32,957 bases of DNA from an uncultured Lachnospiraceae bacterium (GTDB lineage Bacteria > Bacillota > Clostridia > Lachnospirales > Lachnospiraceae). The position numbers were made by a program, and so were the translations under genes. The DNA is taken from contig CAMOJK010000021.1 in the NCBI GenBank assembly GCA_946616835.1, forward strand, positions 1 to 32,957. The letters are read 5' to 3'. The notes under the pieces are model-generated. The model saw nothing but the letters and a program-made list of their open reading frames with translations, was not told the DNA's origin and did not search any database. Of this stretch, positions 1 to 7,812 are shown piece by piece. Positions within the stretch are counted from its first letter, which is position 1, and each line of letters opens with the position of its first letter.

Positions 1-5
1 CAAAT

Positions 6-33
6 CGAGTAGGGCGGTTTGCCGCCCTACTCG
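6..33. terminator. Perfect 12-bp inverted repeat, possible bidirectional terminator
   Basis: The arms at 6-17 and 22-33 are perfectly complementary (CGAGTAGGGCGG and CCGCCCTACTCG) around a 4-nt TTTG loop, giving a very stable GC-rich hairpin in an AT-rich intergenic stretch. It lies about 90 nt past the stop of the minus-strand acidic-protein gene. Neither side has a run of T: the plus strand continues TTGCTTATC and the minus strand ATTTG. A classical Rho-independent terminator is therefore only a guess. It could also be a dispersed palindromic repeat unit; the left neighbour is outside the window. Confidence 0.4.
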
Positions 34-100
34 TTGCTTATCGATAATTCAATTCAGAAATACATCTGATAATCCGTTGCTTTAATAAATAATTCAGATG
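32..100. repeat. Pair of imperfect direct repeats
   Basis: Two copies begin with the same octamer CGTTGCTT, at 32-39 and 75-82. In each it is followed after a 4-6 nt AT-rich spacer by ATAATTCA, and then by CAGA or GA. The copies are 43 nt apart. A 7-nt inverted repeat (CATCTGA at 63-69, TCAGATG at 94-100) overlaps the second copy. The stretch lies downstream of the acidic-protein gene and has no coding potential. Its function is unknown, and AT-rich chance similarity cannot be excluded. Confidence 0.3.
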
Positions 101-124
101 ATCAAAACCGCATCCTGACATCTT

Positions 125-949
125 TTAATTACCTGGGGCAACCTGTATCTGAACTTCTATGGAGCCTTCACGGGCATTCTGCTCCGCCTGCTCCACATTC
201 ATCATACCCTCTACCCACTCCTTCTGAAGCTTGGAATCTTTTGAGTCAGTTCCAAAGGCACTGTTTATCATCGTCTCAGTCTCTTCATTTTCCCTGGCAG
301 CCTTTACACCATTCATCATATCCTTAGTGAAAGCTTCATTCTCATCCTGCTTTGCGTCCGTCTCGCTTTCTCTGGACTCAACTGCCTTGTCATATTCCTG
401 TTTGGATACTATGCCTTTCCTGTATAACTGCTCAAGTCTGCTGTCGCTTAAGCCTGTCATTGATACCTCGGCAGCCTCTCTGTCTTCTGCATTTTCCTTG
501 ATCTCTTCGCGGATTTCAGAGCGTCTCTCTGCCAGATCTTCATTAGCCTTTCGAAGCATCTCGGCTTTAGACTCGTCAGAAACCAAACCTTCATCTGCTG
601 CATTTATTGCGGAAGTTTTCTCCGCTTCATCAGCCTTTTCCTCTTCCTCAGTCCCGGACACAGTCTCATTCTTATTACCCTTGTCTATGACGATACCGCC
701 TGCTGAAAGCTCAGCTACAGCCTTATCAACCTCTACGGTATCCCCATCTTCGGAAACAGACACTACATCCTTGTTCAGTGCTGCTGCCCTTTCTGCTGAC
801 TTGTCAGTCTTTAACTCCCTGGCGGATTCAGAATTCTTTTCTGCCTTTTCAATCTGGTTAACAGACTTATTATGCTCAACTGCATCACCTCCTGTAATAA
901 AAGAGGGGGTAACAGCCGGTGAACCGGCATTTATCGGAGATATATTCAT
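125..949 (-). CDS. Acidic low-complexity protein of unknown function with a SHOCT-like segment
   Basis: I do not recognise this 274-residue protein. It has no signal peptide or membrane segment. Most of it is rich in Glu, Lys, Ala, Ser and Asp and looks disordered or helical, with likely coiled coil around residues 125-165. Residues 167-190 (LSDSRLEQLYRKG..., then SKQEYDKAV) resemble a SHOCT-type motif, in which two short helices are separated by a 'kGii(s/t)eeEy' turn. Residues 66-73 carry an EDGDTVEV patch. I chose the ATG at 949 because AAGGAGGAG sits about 7 nt upstream; an in-frame ATG at 976 would put this Shine-Dalgarno inside the gene. It is the last gene before the left-edge hairpin and is separated by 136 bp from the fol genes, so it may have its own promoter. 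Confidence 0.75.
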   Translation of the reverse strand: MNISPINAGSPAVTPSFITGGDAVEHNKSVNQIEKAEKNSESARELKTDKSAERAAALNKDVVSVSEDGDTVEVDKAVAELSAGGIVIDKGNKNETVSGTEEEEKADEAEKTSAINAADEGLVSDESKAEMLRKANEDLAERRSEIREEIKENAEDREAAEVSMTGLSDSRLEQLYRKGIVSKQEYDKAVESRESETDAKQDENEAFTKDMMNGVKAARENEETETMINSAFGTDSKDSKLQKEWVEGMMNVEQAEQNAREGSIEVQIQVAPGN

Positions 950-1085
950 AAGCGTCTCCTCCTTCCTTGGATACATCTGCGCTCAGCACAACAAAACATC
1001 ACCAATAACTGTCCGTCAGAAGACAGATACCTACTGTCACTCTATCACATTTTTTTATGTTTTTCCACAAAAAATTAGTATTTTA

Positions 1086-1958
1086 TCAGCTTTTTTTCAT
1101 TATTTTCAACAACTGCTCTGTTGTCATATGAAGAACAGGGTGAACCATATACGGTGCCAGCTCATTTAAGGGTTTCAGCACAAAATCACGGTTCTGCATA
1201 TCCGGATGAGGAACCGAAAGTCTGTCCGTATATATCACATCTCGATCATAATATATGATATCCAGATCCAGTGTCCTGTCACCCCAGTGTACATCACGGG
1301 TTCTTCCAAAGCTCTTTTCTACGGAATGCAGGCAGTCAAGCAGTTCCTCCGGCTCGTAAAAGGTCTCAGCCTGCAGCATGCCGTTATAGAACTTATTCTC
1401 AGCCACACCGCCATAAGGTTCCGTAATGATATTTTCAGATTTTTTTATAATCTCTATCTCCGGATCTTGAGACAAAAGCTCTATGGCACCTTCTATTATC
1501 TCCGGACTTTCGAGTCGCTTTCCTTCTTTCTCATAACTCATGCTCGAACCGTATGCAATGAAAACCTTATGTCTCGCACGGCTCATTTTTACGGATACCG
1601 ATTCGAAACTTGCATTTATCGGAGCATCAGGCTTTCTGATTTCAAGTGTGACGCGGCCTATCATCCTGTAATCCGACAGAATTTTAACTATCAGATGCCC
1701 TGCCGCAGCCTCTATGAGATCATAGTTTTTAGCCTGCATTTCCTTTACCATGACTTCACAAAGCTCTGCATAGCTCACCGTGTCATTCAGATCATCCGTC
1801 CGGCCTGCCCGTCCCAAGGGAAGCTCAATTACAGCATTTATGTAAAAAAATTGTCCAGTCTTTTTTTCACTCTGCAGCACCCCATGATTGGCAAACACTT
1901 TTAAGTTATCTATCCGTATCTCGTCCAAGATTAAACTTCCCCTCTTCTGATCCTTCAC
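1086..1958 (-). CDS. folBK: Bifunctional dihydroneopterin aldolase / HPPK (FolB-FolK fusion)
   Basis: This fused enzyme of folate synthesis cleaves 7,8-dihydroneopterin to 6-hydroxymethyl-dihydropterin (FolB) and then pyrophosphorylates it from ATP (FolK). In the 290-residue reading, residues 11-127 are FolB. Expected active-site residues are E31 (in GVLQSEKKTGQF), Y63 and K109 (in RKPDAPI). Residues 131-290 are HPPK, with GRTRDVHWGDRTLDLDI at 219-234. D231 and D233 match the Mg-binding aspartates, although the usual WGPRT reads WGDRT here, and the loop reads IAYGSS rather than IALGSN. The outer start is a GTG at 1958 with a weak ribosome site. A TTG at 1928 gives MDEIRIDNL, the typical FolB N-terminus, with AGGGG upstream, and is probably the true start. 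It is the last gene of folC-folE-folP-folBK. Confidence 0.93.
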   Translation of the reverse strand: MKDQKRGSLILDEIRIDNLKVFANHGVLQSEKKTGQFFYINAVIELPLGRAGRTDDLNDTVSYAELCEVMVKEMQAKNYDLIEAAAGHLIVKILSDYRMIGRVTLEIRKPDAPINASFESVSVKMSRARHKVFIAYGSSMSYEKEGKRLESPEIIEGAIELLSQDPEIEIIKKSENIITEPYGGVAENKFYNGMLQAETFYEPEELLDCLHSVEKSFGRTRDVHWGDRTLDLDIIYYDRDVIYTDRLSVPHPDMQNRDFVLKPLNELAPYMVHPVLHMTTEQLLKIMKKS

Positions 1959-1978
1959 AATCTTCAGTAACCGTCATG

Positions 1979-2800
1979 TCATACCAATGTATGCTCTGCC
2001 ATAACAGCTTCCAGCATCTTTATGACTCTGTAATTTTCTTTTACATCATGAACCCTGACATAATCTATGCCCTGCATAAAAGCATAGGCGGTAAGGGCCA
2101 GAGTACCTTCCAGCCTCTCATCCACAGGAAGCCCCAGCGAATTTCCTATAACCGATTTCCTTGAAACACCGAGCAAAACAGGGAACCCCGCTCTTTTAAG
2201 CGCTGCCACATGCTTTATAAGAGACAGGCATTCATTTGTATCCATGCCAAATCCTATCCCCGGATCGAGGATAATATTCTCATGTGCAATGCCTGCTGTC
2301 ATAAGCTCATCAGCTTTAGCAGACAAGCCTTCAGACACCGACTGTATACTCACATTTTTTTGACGATCGTTAAGATTTTTGATAAGACCCGTACTACAGT
2401 CAAACACAGCAGACGGATTATGAGAAAGGCAATACCTGCACTTTCTTTCAGCCACCAGTGGTATCATATCCGGATCGGCAGCGGCTGAAATATCATTTAC
2501 TATTTCTGCACCTGCATCAAGCGCAGCCTCTGCAGTTTTTGCCTTGTATGTATCAATCGAAATAATTACTCCCGGAAAATTTTCCCTTATCTCCTTTATT
2601 ACAGGCACCACTCTCTTTATTTCTTCATCTGCAGAGATAATGCCTGCCCCCGGTCTTGTGGACTCGCCGCCTATATCTATTATATCCGCACCGTCTTCAA
2701 GCATTTTCCCGGCATGATCTGCAGCCAGATCCGTCAGCTCATATTTTCCTCCGTCCGAAAAGGAATCCGGTGTTATATTCAGCACGCCCCATATTTTCAT
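1979..2800 (-). CDS. folP: Dihydropteroate synthase
   Basis: FolP condenses 6-hydroxymethyl-dihydropterin pyrophosphate with p-aminobenzoate to give dihydropteroate, and is the sulfonamide target. At 273 residues it has the normal size, and signatures occur in order: GVLNITPDSFSDGG (5-18), DIGGESTRPGA (42-52, the pABA/sulfonamide loop), SIDTYKA (81-87), NDISA (102-106), ILDPGIGFG (177-185), LLGVSRKS (209-216) and RVHDV (249-253). The usual MH of the 'lMHn' strand reads LSHN (125-128). The ATG at 2800 follows an AAGGGGA ribosome site. Its product and the HPPK half of the next gene perform consecutive steps, with only 20-50 bp between the genes. Confidence 0.97.
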   Translation of the reverse strand: MKIWGVLNITPDSFSDGGKYELTDLAADHAGKMLEDGADIIDIGGESTRPGAGIISADEEIKRVVPVIKEIRENFPGVIISIDTYKAKTAEAALDAGAEIVNDISAAADPDMIPLVAERKCRYCLSHNPSAVFDCSTGLIKNLNDRQKNVSIQSVSEGLSAKADELMTAGIAHENIILDPGIGFGMDTNECLSLIKHVAALKRAGFPVLLGVSRKSVIGNSLGLPVDERLEGTLALTAYAFMQGIDYVRVHDVKENYRVIKMLEAVMAEHTLV

Positions 2801-2827
2801 AGTATTTCCCCTTTTTAAGCTATGGCA

Positions 2828-3391
2828 TCAAAGCTTTAACAGCTCAACAACCTCTGAGCACAGCTTTTCATCATCCTTAAAGAGGCCGCGCTTTTCGACG
2901 GTCACGGTTCGTGTCCCCGGCTTTTTTACTCCACGCATGGTCATACACATATGCTCTGCACTTATGATCACCATGACCCCCTTGGGTGAAAGTTCACCAT
3001 CATTCATTACCGCATCTGCAATCTGGGCTGTCATATGTTCCTGTATCTGCAGCCTTTTTGCATAGACCTCCACAGTACGCGCAAGCTTGCTTATACCTGT
3101 TACCCTGCCATTTGGAATGTATGCTATATGCACAGTACCAAAGAACGGCAGCATATGATGTTCACAAAGGGAATAAAAAGGAATATCCCTCTCAAGGACC
3201 ACACCCTTTGATCCGGATTCAAAAACCCTGCTTAAATGAGAGTGGGGATCCTCGTCCATTCCCGATAAAAGTTCCGTATACATCCTTGCCACACGGCAGG
3301 GTGTTTCTTTTAATCCCTCTCTGTCAGGATCTTCTCCTATAGCTTCCAGCAAAAGCCTTACTGCTTCAGCTGCCTTTTTTTCATCTACCAT
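2828..3391 (-). CDS. folE: GTP cyclohydrolase I (type IA)
   Basis: FolE is a zinc enzyme converting GTP to 7,8-dihydroneopterin triphosphate, the first committed step of folate synthesis. The protein is 187 residues, close to the bacterial core length. Zinc ligands match C76 and H79 in [10 protein letters not shown] and C149 in [14 protein letters not shown]-binding parts include SKLART (101-106) and KKPGTRTVT (156-164). The ATG at 3391 has GGAGG six nt upstream. A TTG further out at 3409 would place that ribosome site within the coding region and is rejected. It is followed by folP after 27 bp. The phosphatase that removes the triphosphate is not in this window. Confidence 0.96.
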   Translation of the reverse strand: MVDEKKAAEAVRLLLEAIGEDPDREGLKETPCRVARMYTELLSGMDEDPHSHLSRVFESGSKGVVLERDIPFYSLCEHHMLPFFGTVHIAYIPNGRVTGISKLARTVEVYAKRLQIQEHMTAQIADAVMNDGELSPKGVMVIISAEHMCMTMRGVKKPGTRTVTVEKRGLFKDDEKLCSEVVELLKL

Positions 3392-3454
3392 TTCATTCCT
3401 CCAAATCAACGGCTTCCGTAACTGTTAATTGTTCCACAGTTCTGCAGGTCAGGA

Positions 3455-4750
3455 CTATTTTTCATAAGCCGTCTTAAATCTCCACAGCCAGGAAAGGGAG
3501 CCTGTTGCGACTATGGGACATTTGCCGTTCATCTCAGATAAAAAGCCTGCTGTCTCAAATGCTTCCTCAATACTGTCTGCTGCAGTGACATTATCTATAT
3601 AGTTACAGGCCTCTTTAGCCAGTTCATATGACGGAAGTGCCCGCTCATTTTCAGGCGGAGTTACAGTTATAATGCTTACCGCCCGCTCTGACAAAATCCT
3701 TAATATTTTATCATATTCCTTATCTTTAAGAACCCCCAGTATAAATACTACCTTTTTGTCAGGGAAATATACATCAAGCGACTCCCTAAGCCTTATAGCC
3801 GCATCAGGATTATGTGCACCGTCTGCGATCACATAAGGTTTATTTCCCAATATGGTAAACCGGCCAAACCACTCGGTCGATTCAAGTCCTGTCCGTAGCG
3901 CCCCGTCTGATATTTTAAAGCCCTTCTCTGAAAGCATATCAAGAGCCTTCACTGCAGTTGCTGCATTTTCAAGCTGATTGATCCCCGCAAGACTTATAAT
4001 TAATTTTTTATGGTTCCCGACATCAAATCTTTGTTTTTTTATGGAATATCTGACATTTTCAGGCGAAACAAAAAAAATATCCACTCCCTTTTCCCTGCAC
4101 CTGTCGTAAAGAACTCTTTTTACCTCATCATGCTGAATACCGCTTACCACGGAAGTTCCCTCTTTTATTATTCCGCTCTTGCAGTCAGCTATTTTCTCCA
4201 TCGTATCTCCAAGTATCTTTTTGTGATCAAGGTCTATGTGGGCAAAGACGGTAACAAGAGGTGTATGAATAACATTGGTGGAATCATCCCTTCCTCCAAG
4301 TCCGCATTCCAGCACGACAATATCGCATTTTTTTTCGCAAAAATATAACAGCGCCAATGCAGTCTCTGTTTCAAAAACAGTCGGCCTTGCAAGTCCATCC
4401 GCAGCCATTTCGTCAGATGCTCTCTTGACCACTGTCAGTATCCGGCAAAAATCCTTTTTGGATATAGGTTGCCCGTTTATCTGTATCTTTTCTCTTGGAA
4501 TTGCGATATGCGGTGAAAAAAACCTGCCGGTCTTATAACCGGCTGTTTTCAGAACGGTTGAAATATAAGCAAGTACAGAGCCCTTGCCATTAGTTCCTGC
4601 TATGTGCACAAACTTAAGTGACTTCTCCGGCTCACCCAGGCGTCTTAAAAGTTCTCTTATGCTGTCCAGCCCGAATACCATTCCGGCTTCGGATATTTCA
4701 TCCATAAACAGGGTTGCTTCCTTTTCAGTAAGAATCTTCTCTTCACTCAT
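3455..4750 (-). CDS. folC: Dihydrofolate synthase / folylpolyglutamate synthase
   Basis: FolC joins L-glutamate to dihydropteroate and extends the gamma-linked polyglutamate tail in an ATP-dependent ligase reaction of the Mur ligase superfamily. Its length of 431 residues is typical. Visible motifs are the P-loop IAGTNGKGS (50-58), FFSPHI (77-82), LECGLGGRDDSTN (147-159, usually GLGGRLDATN), HIDLDH (171-176), the IADCKSGIIK segment whose lysine K191 is the expected carbamylated residue, and the later ADGAHNPDA. The ATG at 4750 lies 12 bp after the stop of the PH-domain gene, with only a weak ribosome site, which suggests translational coupling. It is the first gene of the folate set. Confidence 0.95.
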   Translation of the reverse strand: MSEEKILTEKEATLFMDEISEAGMVFGLDSIRELLRRLGEPEKSLKFVHIAGTNGKGSVLAYISTVLKTAGYKTGRFFSPHIAIPREKIQINGQPISKKDFCRILTVVKRASDEMAADGLARPTVFETETALALLYFCEKKCDIVVLECGLGGRDDSTNVIHTPLVTVFAHIDLDHKKILGDTMEKIADCKSGIIKEGTSVVSGIQHDEVKRVLYDRCREKGVDIFFVSPENVRYSIKKQRFDVGNHKKLIISLAGINQLENAATAVKALDMLSEKGFKISDGALRTGLESTEWFGRFTILGNKPYVIADGAHNPDAAIRLRESLDVYFPDKKVVFILGVLKDKEYDKILRILSERAVSIITVTPPENERALPSYELAKEACNYIDNVTAADSIEEAFETAGFLSEMNGKCPIVATGSLSWLWRFKTAYEK

Positions 4751-4762
4751 TTTTCTGTGCTT

Positions 4763-5146
4763 TTAAGAGTCCATCATACCGTCAGCTTCAATATCAATGC
4801 CGTTTCCTATATCCAGCATATTGACGGTACGCCTCTTTATCCTTGCCTTCTCAGATGCCTCAAGAATAAAATCCTTTATCTCCTGGGAATTCTTTACATG
4901 ACGGATGTACAGCTCCTTATCCGTGGTATCTCCCGTATAACATTTAACTGTCCCGATTCCCATCAGCCTCTCACCGAAGGTCCTTATAAGCTCCACATCC
5001 TGCACCTTATACATATAGCAGTCATTCTGTGTTTTCTTAAGAACACCTGTGTCTATCCTGATAAGATCATCCTTTATCGTATATGTCGTAAATGTCCAGG
5101 GCAACCCCAGAAACATAAGTCTTTTTTTCTCACGATATTCAGCCAT
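4763..5146 (-). CDS. Small bacterial PH-domain protein
   Basis: This 127-residue protein looks like a single bacterial pleckstrin-homology domain (bPH2/YdbT-like). A beta-rich core contains YTIKDDLIRIDTGVL, YKVQDVELIRTFGERLMGIGTV and ELYIRHVKNSQEIKDFIL. The R-x(n)-LMGIGTV strand and the helix with 'n(s/p)qEikd.i' are the family hallmarks. There is no membrane segment. Such domains are generally found in cytoplasmic or membrane-associated proteins whose ligands are mostly unknown. I chose the ATG at 5146, which has GGAGG six nt upstream; a longer frame to 5200 lacks such a site. It sits between the PilZ gene and folC, 12 bp from folC. Family assignment is by pattern only. Confidence 0.75.
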   Translation of the reverse strand: MAEYREKKRLMFLGLPWTFTTYTIKDDLIRIDTGVLKKTQNDCYMYKVQDVELIRTFGERLMGIGTVKCYTGDTTDKELYIRHVKNSQEIKDFILEASEKARIKRRTVNMLDIGNGIDIEADGMMDS

Positions 5147-5228
5147 ATTCACCCTCCATCCGCTGCTGCAATTTTGCTGCTTTTCTTTACCTTCATCCAA
5201 AACAGCTTCTTATCTGCCGGCAACCGGC

Positions 5229-5885
5229 TTATTTCGGCATATACTGCTCATTATCATTTTCATCCTTTTTAAGAGAAAGACGTGCCAGGTAATCTATAAC
5301 ATCCTGGTTCTGTTCAGGCGATCTGCAACCATAAAGAATATACTGGTCAGTCCGCTCCTTACGTATTATCTTTCCCTTCATACGGATCTGCTGTCCTCCC
5401 CTGTCATTAAAAGTACAGGTAACACCGGTTCCCATAACAATCTGTACTCTCTTTTTAGGATCCAGAACAAAAGCAAAACCACTTGGGCTCACATCCTTAA
5501 GGGTAGTGAACACCTGATCCACCACGCCCTCAATACTGAATACCGCAGGCTGCCATACATAGGTACGCTTTTCACCTCGGCGGTTTTCTATGCCGGTAGT
5601 CATGGAGCTTACTATCCTGTGATATACCAGACCATCTTTTCTGACGGTTGCAATATGGCAATTTTTAAAAGTCCAGTTATTCCCCTCTGCATCCGAAGCC
5701 TGAAGATGAATACGAATATTTTCCCCTGCGAAATTCACCCTGACACCCTTATGCATAAACGGGATAACAAGCAGGCCCTTATTTCCGGACTGCATGACAC
5801 GCGAAACAAACTTGGCCTGCATATCGCCGCCATTGTTAACGGTAATCTGTACTTTTGTCCCCATCGAGATATCAGCAAAATTCAT
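5229..5885 (-). CDS. PilZ-domain protein, YcgR-like c-di-GMP receptor
   Basis: The protein has 218 residues. The first ~95 form a beta-rich YcgR-type N-domain, and residues 100-200 form a PilZ domain. Both c-di-GMP binding signatures are intact: RRGEKR at 102-107 (RRxxxR) and DVSPSG at 131-136 ((D/N)xSxxG). Cyclic-di-GMP binding is therefore likely. YcgR-family proteins usually brake flagellar motors or control surface functions, but there is no motility gene here. Its neighbours are glgB upstream (30 bp) and the PH-domain gene downstream (82 bp). The ATG at 5885 has no clear ribosome site. A small GCCGG-TTG-CCGGC hairpin lies immediately after the stop. Confidence 0.88.
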   Translation of the reverse strand: MNFADISMGTKVQITVNNGGDMQAKFVSRVMQSGNKGLLVIPFMHKGVRVNFAGENIRIHLQASDAEGNNWTFKNCHIATVRKDGLVYHRIVSSMTTGIENRRGEKRTYVWQPAVFSIEGVVDQVFTTLKDVSPSGFAFVLDPKKRVQIVMGTGVTCTFNDRGGQQIRMKGKIIRKERTDQYILYGCRSPEQNQDVIDYLARLSLKKDENDNEQYMPK

Positions 5886-5915
5886 AGTACTTATTTTATC
5901 ATAATTTAATACATT

Positions 5916-7793
5916 TTACTTTACGGTTACTTTATATATCTTTGCAGCGAATGCATCAATATCTGTCTTTATGATACCTTCTTTTGATTTAAGCTTCTGA
6001 GTTTTCTTCGCTTTTGTGCCGCCATAGGCTTTCCAACCCGTATCCGCCACCAATTCCCACTGTTCGTCCTTTATCTTATGAGCTTTTTTAGGCGTCTTAT
6101 TCTTTTCCCCGGTATCTTCCGATTTTTCCCCTTCCTTTTCTTCAGGAAGTTTTACTGCCGTAAATTCAAAATCTTCCACTGCCTTATCCGAAAAGTTAAG
6201 TACTGCAGCATATCCGCCACTCACAGTATTTCTCTTCATTACGAAAAGCACCCTGCCATCCTGCTCACAGTGCAGCCATTCAAACTGTCCCGGCTCATAT
6301 TCCCCCTCATAAAAGGCAGGATTCTCCTTATACAGATTATTCAGATCACAGAGCAGTGTATAAAGCCCCTTATTCCGGGCATTCTTCAACAGCTCGAATT
6401 CAACTTCCCTGCTTTCATTCCATTCGGTCTCTTCACCAACCTCATTACCCATAAACTGCAGCTTCTTCCCCGGATGCATCGTCATATAAACATAATAAGC
6501 CCTTAACTGGGCAAACTTCTCCTCTTCCGTTCCGGGAATCTTATTCAGTATGGTACCGCGTCCCCCTACTACTTCGTCATGCGAAAGAGACAGGATGAAG
6601 CGTTCATTGTAAAAATACCACATTGAGAAGGTCATCTTATGGTATTCCCTCGCCCTCGCCTCAGGATCAAGTCCCATAAAATACAGGCTGTCATACATCC
6701 AGCCCATATCCCATTTATAATCAAAACCAAGACCGCCTTCTTCTACTGGCTTAGTTACACCTCCCTGCCATGAAGAAGAATCTTCTGCAAAAAGGATCAC
6801 ATCCGGATACATTTCCTTAAGTGTCCTGTTTAGTGTCCTGATAAAATGACGTCCGGCTCCGTTCTCACCACGGCTCTCTTCTCCGCCGTTATAGATAAGG
6901 TAGCTCACGGCATCGATCCTCAATCCGTCAAAATGGAACTCCTTTATCCAATAATTTGCTGCAGACATTAAGAAGCTGGATACTTCCCCCCTTGCATGAT
7001 TGAATATGCAGGTTCCCCACTGGCTGCCCATCTGTTCATTTTCATAAAGCGATGTGGAATCGTATCTCTTAAGCGCAAAATCATCCACTGCAAAATGCAC
7101 CGGCACATAGTCCATTATCACACCGATCCCGGCCTTATGACACTCGTTTATAAAATACTTAAGATCATCAGAATTGCCATATCTGCAGGTGGGAGCAAAA
7201 AACCCGGTAACCTGATATCCCCAGGAACCGTCAAATGGATATTCACACAATGGCATAAGTTCTATATGTGTAAAACCGCTTTTCGTTACATGATCTATGA
7301 CAGGTTTTGCTAATTCACGATAATTAAACCAGCCATTTTCCTTATCTTTGGGATTTCTTTTAAAGGCTCCCATATGCATCTCATACACAGCCATGGATCC
7401 ATCTATACAGATGCTTCTCTTTTTCATCCACTCAGCATCTTCAAAGTTAAACCCCCTGGATGAACTTATCTTTGATGCACTGCCCGGACGGAGTTCGGCT
7501 TCAAAAGCATAGGGGTCAGCATGTTCCATGCGATAGCCATTTGCTCCGTAGATAACATATTTATACATCATCCCGGGTTTTGCCTTTTTGGATTCAAAGC
7601 TCCATATACCTCTTTCATCCCTTGTCATAGGCTCTTCCTGCCAGGAATTAAACTCACCGAAAATATTCACACCTGATGCAGCAGGCGCATATGTCCTGAA
7701 TACTGTACCCGACTTGCTCACATGGGCTCCCAGATATTCATAAGCGTCCGTACATGTTCCCTCATAAAATCCCTTAAGCTCTTCCTTTTTCAT
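5916..7793 (-). CDS. glgB: 1,4-alpha-glucan branching enzyme
   Basis: GlgB transfers alpha-1,4 chain segments to make alpha-1,6 branches in glycogen. In its 625 residues, an N-terminal CBM48-like beta domain (about 20-105, with GEFNSW at 46-51) precedes a GH13 barrel. The catalytic residues are present: D294 in GLRIDAVSY, E337 in LFAEDSS, and the transition-state D406 in SLSHDEVVGG. The C-terminal beta sandwich carries a Lys/Glu-rich insertion (about 548-577) that looks unstructured. The ATG at 7793 lies 12 nt after GGAGG. No other glycogen gene (glgA, C, D or P) is in the window. It is 19 bp from the PrsA-like gene and 30 bp from the PilZ gene, so it is probably co-transcribed with both. Confidence 0.95.
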   Translation of the reverse strand: MKKEELKGFYEGTCTDAYEYLGAHVSKSGTVFRTYAPAASGVNIFGEFNSWQEEPMTRDERGIWSFESKKAKPGMMYKYVIYGANGYRMEHADPYAFEAELRPGSASKISSSRGFNFEDAEWMKKRSICIDGSMAVYEMHMGAFKRNPKDKENGWFNYRELAKPVIDHVTKSGFTHIELMPLCEYPFDGSWGYQVTGFFAPTCRYGNSDDLKYFINECHKAGIGVIMDYVPVHFAVDDFALKRYDSTSLYENEQMGSQWGTCIFNHARGEVSSFLMSAANYWIKEFHFDGLRIDAVSYLIYNGGEESRGENGAGRHFIRTLNRTLKEMYPDVILFAEDSSSWQGGVTKPVEEGGLGFDYKWDMGWMYDSLYFMGLDPEARAREYHKMTFSMWYFYNERFILSLSHDEVVGGRGTILNKIPGTEEEKFAQLRAYYVYMTMHPGKKLQFMGNEVGEETEWNESREVEFELLKNARNKGLYTLLCDLNNLYKENPAFYEGEYEPGQFEWLHCEQDGRVLFVMKRNTVSGGYAAVLNFSDKAVEDFEFTAVKLPEEKEGEKSEDTGEKNKTPKKAHKIKDEQWELVADTGWKAYGGTKAKKTQKLKSKEGIIKTDIDAFAAKIYKVTVK

Positions 7794-7812
7794 AATTATG
7801 CATTGCCTCCGT

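Noticed and set aside
1009-1038. CTGTC/GACAG/CTGTC alternating arms in the leader of the acidic-protein gene
   Set aside because: The stems are only 5 bp, and the likely transcription start falls within or after the first arm, so an attenuator is not supported.
231-1169. Long plus-strand open frame (312 codons) opposite the acidic-protein gene
   Set aside because: Its Ser/Phe/Ala-rich translation mirrors the Glu/Lys/Ala codons of the opposite strand. It has no ribosome site, and the minus-strand frame has a strong one.
3417-3440. AACTGT...ACAGTT inverted repeat between folC and folE
   Set aside because: The arms are only 6 bp with AT-rich sequence around them; there is no supporting promoter.
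5216-5228. GCCGG-CAA-CCGGC hairpin right after the PilZ stop
   Set aside because: The stem is only 5 bp and no T-run follows; chance is likely.
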